DNA from: Porphyra umbilicalis
Taxonomy: Eukaryota; Rhodophyta; Bangiophyceae; Bangiales; Bangiaceae
Direction of reading: 5' to 3'
NCBI GenBank assembly: GCA_002049455.2
Contig: KV918849.1
Coordinates: forward strand, 186,001-250,000
DNA length: 64,000 bases
In this document: piece after piece, positions 52,595 through 62,659 of the stretch
How the letters are laid out: each line of letters begins with the position of its first letter
Numbering within the stretch: the stretch's first letter is position 1
The notes under the pieces: model-generated
Seen by the model: the letters and a program-made list of their open reading frames with translations, nothing else
The model's database searches: none
What the model was told of the DNA's origin: nothing
Translations under genes and position numbers: made by a program

Positions 52595-53083
52595 TTGCCA
52601 CACCCTCCTCTCGTGCATTGTCCGAGGGCCGCCTCGTGCGACGGTGTCCTCATCCCCATTAACGTCGACAATCTGCACTGGGTTCTCGTGGTGGTTGACA
52701 TTTTGGCGCGCCAGTTCCTGTACTACGACTCCCTCTGCGGTGGAGGGGCGGCTCCGGTCCTGCAAGTTGTGCGCCGCAGGTTGCGTGACGAGGTTGCTGC
52801 TCGGCTGGGGGAAGAAGCTGTCCGTGGTTGGGAGATTGAAGAGTGGGCGGGTGTTATGGACGTGGGCTTGTCTCATCAAAGTGACGGCGGGAGCTGTGGT
52901 GTGTTTATGATGGCCGCTGCGGACTGCTTCTCGCTTGGAGCACCGCTATGCTTTGCGCAACCTGACATGCCAGTCCTGCGGCAGCGTATTGGTGTTGCTC
53001 TATATGTGGACAGCTTGACCGCGGCCGACGCCTGCGCCCGCCTCCCTGTTTCTTCGTTGGCCGATGTAGCTGCAGAGGACTAG
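52595..53083 (+). CDS. Ulp1/SENP-like C48 cysteine protease domain, partial
   Basis: C48 proteases cleave SUMO or related proteins, and such domains are often carried by eukaryotic DNA transposons. The frame has no ATG. It opens after a TGA at 52592-52594, so it is probably a 3' exon. The catalytic layout is complete: His in DNLHWVLVVVD (codon 52676), Asp in YYDSLCGG (52727), the oxyanion Gln in SHQSDGG (52877) and Cys in GGSCGVFMM (52895), then a C-terminal helix region to the TAG at 53083. The expected N-terminal part of the domain was not found in any upstream frame. About 160 residues is short for the family (about 200). Confidence 0.7.
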   Translation: MPHPPLVHCPRAASCDGVLIPINVDNLHWVLVVVDILARQFLYYDSLCGGGAAPVLQVVRRRLRDEVAARLGEEAVRGWEIEEWAGVMDVGLSHQSDGGSCGVFMMAAADCFSLGAPLCFAQPDMPVLRQRIGVALYVDSLTAADACARLPVSSLADVAAED

Positions 53084-54235
53084 GGGAGGCACAAGCTAGC
53101 GCGGGTAGTGGGCGTGGGTGGCTGCAGTATGGGTGACTGGAGAGTTGCGCGCGTGCACGATCACATCGTAGTCAATACCTTCTTTTTCTCTCTCTCAGCT
53201 CCATTCTGTCTGACCCTACTTGTCCACTGAAGCATGAGTGCGGTCCGCTCGTACGTAAACAACGAAGACACTTCAGTACAGCGGGCTGGTGTACCGAGTG
53301 TGGTGCTACATGGACCCTTTCAGGCGCCAATGCTCAGGCGGCAGGTGGACAGCTTGCATGCCACTCTGGGTGAGGCCGGCACAGCGACCGCCGGGGCGCA
53401 CGCAGATTCTATGCGCAGACAGTACAAACGAAACAGCAACAGTCGGGCGGCTTCTGGGTCACCTTCGACAGGGAGGCGGGGCGGGTGGGAGCTCGGCCAC
53501 TGGTGGCAGGCCAATTCAGCGTGCGGCGCTCTTTCCATCTCTTCCAGCTCTGCTGCTGGTGGGGCCATGTGCGTATCGCGGTCGACCGTGGGACCCCACT
53601 TTGGAAACCGAGGCGACAGGTGACCAGGCAGATGGCGTTTGGGTTCTACTGGGAGCCATCAGCAGATACCATTCCACAGGTGACCGACTGCTCCTCAACG
53701 AGGGACTATCCCGACGTGGCTGGGTCTCCCAGAATCCTGTGACCGCTGACGGCCCAGCACCGCGCTTGCTGCTTGACCAGTCTATCTCTCGGATGGGGGA
53801 CAGTGAGTATGTTCGCGGATTGCCGCGTGACCTGCTCCCCGATAATCGCCCACCGACGCCCCCACTGTGTACTGGGGAGACATGAGCTGGTATGGGTAAA
53901 AGGCGTGGGTGACTGGAGTGCGGCTCGTGGGAATCATCGCTGTGTAACCAGAACCTACTTTCGCTTTCTCTATCTTGCAGTCCTTCTGACCATGCGTGTC
54001 TGCTGCCGTTTGCTGGAGGTCCGCTCTTACGTAAACAGCCAAGGTACTGTTTCTGTTCTTCTGTATGCTTGGGGCTGCGGGTGCGGCCAGGGCAGCGGTC
54101 GGTGGGGCCGGCTACGGGACTGTGCGCAGCAACCGAAACGAATGCAGCGTCAGTCGGGCAGCTTCTGAGTTAGCTCCGACAGCGGGGCTGGGTGGGTAAG
54201 AACGCGGCCACTGGTGACAGACCAGTGCGGCTGCG
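53084..54235. repeat. diverged tandem duplication (two ~400-bp units)
   Basis: Unit 1 (about 53084-53515) and unit 2 (about 53875-54235) share ordered blocks: GGGGAG(G/A)CA, GCGTGGGTG, a pyrimidine tract ending in CAG, TCCGCTC(G/T)TACGTAAACA, CAGTCGGGC(G/A)GCTTCTG and CGGCCACTGGTG. Both begin just after a region resembling the end of the Ulp1 exon. The tracts TTTCTCTCTCTCAG and TTTCTCTATCTTGCAG look like intron acceptors, so a 3' exon may have been duplicated. Confidence 0.55.
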
Positions 54236-54280
54236 GGGCTGTTGCCGGCTGGTGGATCCAGCAGCTGCTGGCTCCACCAT

Positions 54281-54356
54281 GGCGTCCTGCTGGCGACTGG
54301 TCCTCTTGCCAGCCACTGCAGTTGCTAGCAAGAGGACCAGTCGCCAGCAGGACGCC
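54281..54356. repeat. 29-bp perfect hairpin, stem-loop of 76 nt
   Basis: 54281-54309 (GGCGTCCTGCTGGCGACTGG onward) is exactly complementary to 54328-54356. Counting one mismatch, pairing extends inward to leave a loop of about 10 nt. Directly upstream, 54251-54278 forms another imperfect palindrome (GGTGGA...CAGCAGCTGCTG...TCCACC). Confidence 0.85.
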
Positions 54357-55011
54357 ACCTCGGTCAGAGGTGGGAAGCAAACAGGAATGAGGAGCATGCC
54401 CTTCGGTAGGGCCTGGAATCGGCTGCTGAGGAGCCTGCATCGCCGGCATTGAACTACGCACAGGGGTAAAACCCTGGCCCACAAACCCGTAACCCTGACC
54501 CATCTTGATCAGACACAGGTGATCGGAAAAATAATATGAACCCCTGGTGAATCATTTTCGATCCACACAAGCATATTACACATCAGTGAGCCTCTCCAGG
54601 GCCCTTCTAGAGGCTTAAGAATATCTACCAGTAGGCACTGCGCCCCGTCCATGGAATAGACTTTAGATTGTCCTGCACTTTCATCCGAACAAGGCAATGA
54701 GAGTAAATTGACAGGTTTTCGATAAGTTGCTAAAACGGGCGGCGTTCCGGTGTCTGCCGCCTGATGCGACGCGCGGGGCAGGTCGTCCACCGTGTCAGAC
54801 CCAGTCGGCACTTGGAAACTTCGGAATCGCCTGATCTGGGAACAAAGTGGACGGATTCAAAGTATTCTCTGAGAGAAGAAAAAGTCGAGCCCGATTTGAT
54901 GTATCAAAATATTTGTACGACAGCAAGCGGAACGTGTTTCTGTTTCGTCGGTGGATCGGTCCGTTAATTTGCGTACAGTTGCGTATGACACTTGGCAGCA
55001 CTGTAATTCTA

Positions 55012-55740
55012 GCGCGCCAGGGGCCCCCAGCAACCCCGTGCACGGCCCCCGAGGTTCGCCAGCGCCCACCCCCGCCAGAGGTACCGTGCAGGGGGTGCCC
55101 CAAAGGGGCCACAAAGCGCGCACAAACATTATAGCCTGCTGCTTGGCCAGGTGGCAGAAACGAAGGCGGCATCCTGGCCGCATGAAATTTCTACCGGCGC
55201 GCCAGGGGCCCCCAGCATCCCCGTGCACGGCCCCCAAGATTCGCCAGCGCCCACCCCCGCCAGAGGTACCGTGCAGGGCGTGCCCCAAAGGGGCCACAAA
55301 GCGCGCACAAACATTATAGCCTGCTGATTGGCCAGGTGGCGGAAACGAAGGCGGCATCCTGGCCGCATGAAATTTCTACCGGCGCGCCAGGGGCCCCCAG
55401 CGTCCCCATGCACGGCCCCCAAGATTCGCCAGCGCCCCGCCCCGCCAGAGGTACCGTGCAGGGCGTGCCCCAAAGGGGCCACAAAGCGCGCACAAACATT
55501 ATAGCCTGCTGATTGGCCAGGTGGCAGAAACGAAGGCGGCACCCTGGCCGCATGAAATTTCTACCGGCGCGCCAGGGGCCCCCAGCGTCCCCGTGCACGG
55601 CCCCCAAGATTCGCCAGCGCCCCCCCCCGCCATAGGTACCGTGAAGGTGGTGCCCTAAAGGGGCCTCAAAGTGCGCACAAACATTTCAGCCTGATGATTG
55701 GCCAAGTGGCGGAAACGAAGGTGTCATCCTGGCCAACGAA
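55012..55740. repeat. 185-bp tandem array, four units
   Basis: GCGCGCCAGGGGCCCCCAGC starts units at 55012, 55197, 55382 and 55567, spacing exactly 185; the last unit is more diverged. Each ends in a GATTGGCCAGGTGGC/GAAACGAAGG block. The period is not a multiple of three, so minus-strand open frames across it are incidental. Confidence 0.9.
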
Positions 55741-56630
55741 ACAGGCGCCAGTCCGTAGGTGGTTCCCTGGTCGCTTTGTTGACCGCGTGTGCTGATACTA
55801 TCTCGCCAATGTGGGGGCGCCCAGGGGTCCTGTAGGCCTGTATCGCGCCAGACAGGGCTGCTGAGGGCCGCAGACTCATCGGTATCTCATTTTACTGTCG
55901 ATCTGAGGGCCCCTTTTTTGGGTGCTCCAGGGCGCTGACATGTGTTGTCGGCCCCAGACACGAGGACTGATCAGGACAGGCTTTGGTGTCTGTGGCCCCG
56001 CTCGGGCCTTTCCTCGTCGCTGATGTCTGGCGGCCCTGTTCATGTCTGGCACGTATCCGGTTCTGTACACCCTCTCAAGGGTCGTGCAGGCGGGCCGGTC
56101 AGGTCAGCAGTTCAGCGCTCGAGCTCGGCAGGCAGTGATCTGATTGGCCGGTTTGTTTTCACACAGGAAGTTCACGCGAATATGATGTGAAAGCTGCAGC
56201 GTCCGTTTCCTTCACGCATGCAAGCCAACCGGCCTGATCCGGGTCAGTGGCCCGCCCTCATGATCAGGTTGATCCACCAGAATTGTGCACGAGGATGCAG
56301 CGGCGGCCAGCCTGCGCTCGTCTGCATTCTCGCCCTCCCATTGCAGGTATCCGCCTGTGTGCCGAGCGCGTGCGTTCTCCTGCCCACGCCGTGCCCACAG
56401 GTTCGCTCCTTCCCCCCCCCCCCCCCCCCCCCCCACATCCCCCCACCGCCTCCCTCTGCCTCTGAGCTGGTGGTGTGCCCGTTCCGCTCGGAGTCAGAAT
56501 GACGCGCAAGCGTGCTCCCCGTGAGCGTGGCGTGGCCCCGCCTGCGGGCCGGAGCGCCAAGCGTACCCGTGCGCTCCGTGTTCTCCACACCGGTGCCGCC
56601 TCCATTGTACTGTGTGTGCGTGCTTTTTCC
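55741..56630. other. region before the Tc1-like transposase
   Basis: Holds the right inverted end at about 56155-56198, a C18-type run near 56411-56432 and an ATG-led basic peptide at 56499 (MTRKRAPRERG). That peptide may be the first exon of the transposase, with the intron ending GCTTTTTCCAG at 56632. The phases did not match for the donors I tried. Confidence 0.4.
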
Positions 56631-56632
56631 AG

Positions 56633-58041
56633 CGTGAGTTTGTAACTGGCCGTGCCATCAAGCGTCGCCAGGTGGCAGAGCGCACTGCCGAGGCTACGGG
56701 GCTGAGTCTGTTTGTTATTACGCACCTTACCGAGAGCGGGTGTGATGAGCTGCCTGCTGATGGCGCTCCCGAGACCCGCCACTCAAATAGGCGGGTCCCC
56801 CTCGAGGAGCTGGAGAGGGTACGGCCCGCTATCTACGAGCAATATCAAATTCCAATGTTGCCTACTTTGGATAGCACCCTGGAGCATCTCAACGCTCCAG
56901 AGGACGCAGCTCGTGGCGCCGGCGCTGCTCCGGAATGTGGTGCCGGCGGGTCCGAGGGTGCCTCGGCTGGGCCCGGCGGTGGGGAAGGGGGGGGGGCAGC
57001 GCTGGTGACTCGGCCAATGGGGTAAGGGCTCCTTATGTGTGGTCGCGTGCAACCCTGCACCGCGCGATGCAAGATATCGGATTTTCCTTCAGTCGTGGAC
57101 CCAACCATTATGACGTGGCTCGCGAAAAGCCGTCGGTGCGGAAGCACCGGAACAACTTCATCGACACGGTACGCAAGTATCGAGAGGCGGATCGGACGAT
57201 CTACTACAAGGACGAAACCTGGCTCAACAAGAACATGTCGACTTACCGCAGCTGGAATGACGGAAGTACCGACGCTTCACTTAAGGTGCCATCTGGCAAG
57301 GGCGCACGAATCATCGTCGCGCACGTCGGATCGTGTAAGGACGGACTTGTCGACGGCGCTTCGTGGGTCTTCATTGGCAGCAAGAAGTCGTCTGACTACC
57401 ACACCGAAATGAACTCTACCTCCTGGCTTCAGTGGCTCGAGGATTCGGTACTACCAAAGATCCGGGGCGGTGTCCTCGTCATCGACCGGGCACCTTACCA
57501 TCTTGTGCGTAATGAAGCTACTCGGCCGGCGGCAAGTAAGTTCCGCAAGGCGAAGTTCACCGATTGGCTCGAGAAGCACAACCTCGTATTACCCGAGTGG
57601 GGGCCCACCTGGCGGACTACTTGTACGCGGGCGGTGCTGAAGCTGCGAGCGGACCAGAACCGACCTACCCCGCGCTACCTCGTCGAGGACTTGGCCGCCC
57701 GGTTTGGGGTCACATTTCTGATTTCACCGGTGGCGCATCCAGAGCTCAACCCCATCGAGATGGTGTGGGGAACGGTCAAGATGGCGCTGAAGCGGGCCAA
57801 TGTGACATTCTCCATCGCGACGCTTCGGAGCATGGCGGAGGTTGAGTTTGTGAAAATCACCGGGGAGGTCTGGGCCTGGTATGAGGAGCACGCGATCAAG
57901 GCAGAGACCTACTATCGGGCTGTCGACGCTGTGTGTGCCGAGGTAGAGGCCGAGTTTGCTGATGACCGGGACGATGACGAGGTGGAGGGAAGTGACTTGG
58001 GGGGGGATAGCGAGGGCGAGGGGGGTGACATGTCTGAGTAG
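56633..58041 (+). pseudogene. Tc1/mariner-IS630-like DDE transposase (frameshift at G10)
   Basis: Cut-and-paste transposase. After a likely acceptor (CTTTTTCCAG at 56632) one frame reads a helix-turn-helix-type region (IKRRQVAERTAEATGLS). A TLDSTLEHLNAPED segment follows, with the spacing seen before the catalytic domain in this group. A run of ten G near 56987-56996 separates it from the next frame, which takes over by about 57025 (VWSRATLHRAMQDIGFSFSR). The catalytic domain has YYKDETWLNKN (Asp 57211), VIDRAPYHL (Asp 57484) and HPELNPIEMVWGTVK (Glu 57757), then an acidic tail to the stop at 58041. All three acidic residues are present; only the frame at the G run is wrong. No terminal inverted repeats were identified. 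Confidence 0.8.
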
Positions 58042-59313
58042 GCGCATTGTACCCTGCACGTCATTTGAACCTTCTTTTCTAGTCGGTCTGGCTCGGATGT
58101 CAGGTGAACGATGGATGCGACAGGTCCTCCGATGCGGTTCCCAAAATCAAGCCTGGATTCCAAAGTAGCACCCTATCCATTTGAATAGACTGTATGTATC
58201 ATCTGGATCATTGTTGCAACGGCTATTGCTGAGCTGGAAACTGGACGCAGCGCTTCACCAGTGTCGCGCGACCCACGCGCATTCAGGTGCTTCTCGCATT
58301 CACAGCCTTTTTTTTCGGAGTGCCGCCGGAACTCCCATATCCGTCACCTGAGAGACTTTGGCTCCTGGAGGTTCATTTCCAACGCTCCCACATCGATTTT
58401 GGGGCAGGTTTTAGTGCATGAGATATACATTTAGAACAGCGTCCATAACCCCTAAACAAAGAAACCAGTAATATGTTCCCTGGCCTGTGGCCGCCGCGGC
58501 AGGTGCCCCTGACGCTCCTTACCGGCAGCGTCGAGGCGGTCGTATAGACACCGTCGCGGGTGGGGGGCGGGTGCCACCGCTGCCGCCGCGGCCACCGAGG
58601 CGGCGTGTCATCCTAAGGGAGTGAGCAACGGCGCCTGGTGCATAAAGGGGGGGAGGAGGGGAGGGGGGGGGAGGGGGAGGAAAGGGACATGAGCTGGGTG
58701 GCCGCCACTGCCAGCGCGACCCCGCCATACCGACGCTGAAGTCACTTTTTACTCACTGCTGCCGCCGCCGCTGCCGTCCCCCGCCGTCTCGGCCGTGTTG
58801 GCCGTTGCCGCGCTGAATCATCATGGCGAGGAAGGACGAAACCGTGTTGGTCACACCTGCCTGTTAATGCAAGCGAATCATGCACGCAGGTCCTAAGCCC
58901 CAGTTCAGGGACAGCGCACCACGCAGCCATTCACTCCTCGACTGACACGCTCCCAGCCTCACCCGGATGGCTGCTGTACTGGCGCTCCCCCAGGATTGAC
59001 CAGTCCCAGCAAGTGTACTCGGCGGCGTGGCCTGCCGCCCACGCAGCCTTGGCACATTCTGGAGAGCCCTGTACCACATGCCCCTCGGTGGGCAAGTTGA
59101 GCACGCACCCGTTGCTGTTCTCTGCTTTTATCAATGGTATTCTTTATTGTTTCTCTGTGTCATATAAATTTTGTTTCTGCTGGCAATCCCGACAAAAATG
59201 GCAGGAGGTGATCGTGCCATACATTGTATGGGAGGGTCCTGTAGCTTTGCGTGAAAAACTCTCTGGGAAGTTTTCTGCTCGTAAATCTGAGCGTCTTTCT
59301 CTAGGACCGTGCT
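58042..59313. other. no gene recognised; AT-richer part at 59.1 kb
   Basis: A G-rich run lies near 58650-58680, and an AT-rich segment (59130-59190) stands out from the surroundings. Neither coding sequence nor RNA genes are supported. Confidence 0.35.
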
Positions 59314-59574
59314 CTGAAAAATAGCGAGGAACATCTCCGTAAAAGACCGGGAGATAGTGTCGCGCAATTGACAGAGGAACGTTTGCATGAGCCTCTTGCA
59401 TGTGCAGCTGCAACGGAAGCGCACAAGATTGTGTATGGGCCTGACCTCCACAAAAGGCGGCGTGCTCTTCGCATAACTATCCTCTGGACGCACATGCTGA
59501 AAAATAGCGAGGAACATCTCCGTAAAAGACCGGGAGACAGTGTTGCGCAATAGGCAGAGGAACGTTCGCGTGAG
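59314..59574. repeat. 78-bp direct repeat, two units 183 nt apart
   Basis: CTGAAAAATAGCGAGGAACA and what follows occurs at 59314-59391 and again at 59497-59574 with a few substitutions. Both continue through ATCTCCGTAAAAGACCGGGAG to a GAGGAACGTT.GC.TGAGC end. They lie just outside the recurring motif at 59581. Confidence 0.75.
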
Positions 59575-59580
59575 CATCTT

Positions 59581-59622
59581 CGTCGGCGGTCCTTCCCACG
59601 CGCTTGCTTGGTTACTTCGCGG
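59581..59622 (-). repeat. ~37-nt recurring motif, copy C
   Basis: On the minus strand it reads CGAAGTAACCAAGCAAGCGC then GTGGGAAGGACCGCCGACG, matching the copies at 25291 and 25535. It has the same position relative to the dispersed repeat as copy A has at 25 kb. Confidence 0.65.
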
Positions 59623-59840
59623 CGATTCGAGGGCGACACTTCGTGGCGACTCAGCTGATTCGCGGCCTACAGCTTGGAATGGCAGGTCGGCGATCTGGCG
59701 ACACAATAAATTTCTGGGGGCAGGCCCGGTACACGACCAAGACAATGAGAATGATGTGCATGCGGCCAAGTCCCACTCAAAGCGTGCACTGAAAGACAAC
59801 TTATTGACATCTGCGGGAACGGCCACGCTCACCAGCTACA

Positions 59841-60134
59841 CAGACGACATCACTGTCAGCAAGAGATCCTAAGGCAGTCATCTGCATCGTCTTCGCGGCC
59901 GTCTTCGATCCAGATGCAAGGCCTTGTACGCATCGCCAGCAGTCTTGCCTGTGAACTCGGCCTCTGATTGGCGGGCGCCGCCCTGCGGTGACAGTAGTAG
60001 AGACCCTGACGCGGACAGTCTTGCTGCCCTGGGGCGACGTGTTTTTTAACGATTTTCATTTGATAAGAGCCGTGCCCACATTGTTCTGCTCGTGCAGCTG
60101 TGTTTTTCCAGCAGTATGATTGGTTGGCGGTGGC
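59841..60134 (-). repeat. dispersed repeat, copy 2
   Basis: Minus-strand copy of 24928-25223 (294 vs 296 nt), with shared blocks at both ends and through the middle. A GC-only tract adjoins it on the upstream side as in copy 1. It interrupts the TNP2-like transposase. Confidence 0.8.
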
Positions 60135-60149
60135 CTGCTCCCACAGGAA

Positions 60150-60452
60150 TCCCCCGAGATCTCTTGGGGGGGTGCCGGAGAGGCTCCAACAGCCGCAGCC
60201 GCCGGCCGCGAAAGGCGCAAAAGGCGGCCAGCGCTCATCCCCCGCCACCGCCGCCCGCACGTTGGCCCCAACTCCGGTAGTGGCCGTGGCGGTGGCGGCG
60301 GTGATGGTGGTGGCTGTGGCTTCGAAGGGGGCGGTGGCGGCCGGGGGAAGGGGGGGGGCCCGGGGGCGGCGGGGCGAAGGCAGTGGCGGCCGCTGTCGGC
60401 CGCGGTCACGGCGGAAGGTGGCGGGGCGGCGGCGGGCGGACACCGACGGGGG
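60150..60452. repeat. GC-only tract inside the TNP2-like gene
   Basis: CCG/GCC-type sequence in element (minus) orientation with a G9-type run near 60350. It keeps the transposase frame open but encodes only Pro/Arg/Ala/Thr-rich sequence. It appears to be part of the insertion that carries the dispersed repeat. Confidence 0.5.
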
Positions 60453-62302
60453 CGTCCAGTCGACCGCCTTGAAGGACTTTTGATGGATGTCGATATTTCT
60501 CAGAGATCTAGCCTGGGCCAGGGGCACCGTCTGGCGCGCCTCTCGCAGCTCCCGGCCTAGGAGGGCCACCGTCGCCTTCGGTAAGAAGTAGTCTGCGTCC
60601 TTCTTGTTGTTTACCAGCTTAAGCCCAGCGAAGAGCTTCCACGGATGCGGCACAACGTTCAGGAGCACCAAGTGCATGGTATCGTAGGGGGCGGCGGTAG
60701 GACCCATTGTCCATAAGTGTTTCAGGTGCGGGTAGGCGGTGCGCATTGCTGGGCTCGGCGCGAAGAACAGGGAGTAGCCCTTGACGCCACTCCTCTGCTG
60801 CAGCCTTGTCTGGTACGTGACCGATCTGCTTTCTGCACGCGCGTCCTCCACTTCAGCCGCACTTACGGCGATACTTGCGGCCGTGCGTCGCGGTGCAATG
60901 CAGTCATGTACTTTGAACAGGGACTTGCCGCTTAGATCCTTAGGCGGGAAGTAGACATGGCTACTTGCAGGAGCGTAGATTCCCTGGAAGAGACGAAAAC
61001 GGTTGTAAATGTAGCTGCTGACGCCAGTTAGCTGACAGAGCTTGTCGCCGCCCGGCTGATCCGTCGTAAAGTTGAGCACTCCGGTTCTTAACACGACTGG
61101 GGTTGGCGAGTTGGCTACTATTAGACCGGGAACACCCTTGGCCAGCTCGTTTAACTCCGCCGCAATGGGGTGTAGAAACGATTCGAGGTCGGCAGGTTGT
61201 CTTGGCACAGGCGTTACGACCAGCAGTAGCTGATACTTCGTGCGCGTCCGTTGGTTAGGGCTCAGACTCAGGGGTGTGGCCGTTACCGGCCAGCCTTCGA
61301 ACCCGTTCTGCCGAAAGAACTGAAAGCCGTCGGTTCCACAGTTAACTGGTACGAAAGGGCCGTGATCAAGTAGTCCTGCATCGCGGTAGTGACGGAAGTT
61401 CGAGCTGTGGGGGTATTCGTGGACCCCGTCGGCCACTTCATCCACAGCCTTGCGCGCCGCAGCCATGTTCTCCACCATTGACTTCCCAATTATGGGGTCG
61501 CTGAGAAGGTGAGCCAACCAGGATGTCAAGGACCAGTACGTGACCTGTTTGGCCGGCTTGCCGTTGGCTTTGAAGCGCGGTGCTCCGCAAGCGTCGCACG
61601 TGGTCCGTTGCGCGCGCGTATGGGTGAAGGCCACGCACCCGTGGACGCAACAGTCGACTAACCTTGTCTCCAAGTTGACGCTTGCATCGACGAAACGCTC
61701 CATAAGGTGGGGCGTGCAGTATGTGGCCGCGGAGGAGCTTAATTGAAGTAGATCCGCAATCGACGCTTGCGTCAAATCGTGTTGAACTGTAAAGGCATGC
61801 AGCGCAAGGTCTGCTCTGCAATCCTTAAACTGGCCCACCGTCAGACGCACTTCGTTCGTGCTGACGGTTGGTTGGTAAATCGGGATTGGAGGAGCCCCAA
61901 TCTGATCTTCTGGCTCCGGATCAGCGATGAAATCCGGTGGTGGCACGTCGTTTGACCCGTCTGATCCGTCTGATCCGTCGTTTGACGTGGAATCGCTCGA
62001 TGCCACACTTGCGTCCGGCGTTTCGTCCGCATCACATCGGCGCCGGTCCGCCTCGACGGCCGCCTGTGCGCTGGCGCCGTCATCCCCTGGCGGTTGTCCT
62101 CCCTGGCCGCCCGACGGCACCGAAAGCCCGTCGCCCACTGATGGTCCCCCCCCCCCACCATTGGGGAGTAGAACATTTGCTGGACCGCCACCGTGGCCGC
62201 CATGCTCCAGACGACGGCGCTTTTCACGCTGTCGGTGGTTAAAAAACGTTGACCGACACACCGAGTTGGGACCACTGCGGCCGTCGTCCGTGCAGGATGG
62301 GC
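60453..62302 (-). pseudogene. TNP2/Plavaka-like (CACTA superfamily) transposase, C-terminus lost to insertion
   Basis: On the minus strand the frame opens after a TAA and a possible acceptor (CCACAG). It starts with a zinc-finger-like CYCPSCTDDG...CRSTFFNHRQRE, with no ATG near. An acidic Ser/Asp-rich region is followed by the conserved core: TTCDACGAPRF, WLAHLLSDPIIG, CGTDGFQFFR (first acidic position), ESFLHPIAAELNEL, TGVSSYIYNRFRLFQG and YDTMHLVLLNVVPHPWKLF (second Asp, D..H...LN). The core stops after SFKAVDW near 60456. The frame stays open to 59856 only through a GC-rich tract and the dispersed repeat, so the third catalytic residue and C-terminus are missing. The motif order is that of TNP2-type transposases. 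Confidence 0.75.
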
Positions 62303-62380
62303 AGTAACAGGCGTACCTGTGGTATTAATAACGTTATTTCAATTACCAGTGTACTGAGACCGACCGTAGCCAAGCAATAA

Positions 62381-62659
62381 AGCGAGTTCTATCGCCGTCG
62401 CGGCGAGGAAGTCGAGGGCATCCTGCGGGCGCTTGTCTTCATCGACGGATTCATCCCCGGCATTCTCGGTCCTGGGCCGTGCGGTGGTCGCACGGCACGA
62501 GCTGCTCAGGAGCTGGCGTTGAAGGAACCTGCTCAGACGACACTGCTGTACACAATGATCCAGGAGCTGGGTGACGAGCTTGGAGGTGGCGCCGTGGACC
62601 TTGCACGGAAAGGACCAAAGCTGACTTACTCAGACCTGCGCGTCAAGCTGCTGCAGTGA
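62381..62659 (+). other. orphan coding-like fragment, 92 codons without start
   Basis: Between an in-frame TAA (62378-62380) and TGA (62657-62659) the frame reads EFYRRRGEEVEGILRALVFI and continues with GFIPGILGPGPCGG, ALKEPAQTTLLYTMIQELG and LTYSDLRVKLLQ. Composition and codon use look protein-like, unlike neighbouring frames. No initiating ATG and no family recognised; it may be an internal exon or a transposon remnant. Confidence 0.35.

Larger units (their letters stand above)
52078..56198. mobile_element. candidate DNA element with inverted ends and a Ulp1-like protease
   Basis: The left end (AGCTTTCACATGACATTCGC from 52081) and the complement of the right end (ending 56195) agree at 34 of 41 positions without gaps. 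TGC just outside each also matches. Each end is itself partly self-complementary (TTTCACAT...ATGTGAAA), but the inverted alignment is far better than the direct one. Between them lie a Ulp1 exon, a tandem duplication, a long hairpin and a 185-bp array. No transposase and no clear target duplication were found, so this is a hypothesis; the ends could be two separate short elements. Confidence 0.4.

Noticed and set aside
55129-55542. Minus-strand ORFs with repeated peptide across the 185-bp array
   Set aside because: The period is not a multiple of three, so the 'repeat protein' changes frame between units. Explained by the DNA repeat.
56155-58300. Inverted ends of the Tc1-like element using the 56155-56198 sequence as its left end
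   Set aside because: No inverted match occurs downstream of the transposase stop. The only partner found is at 52081, on the other side.
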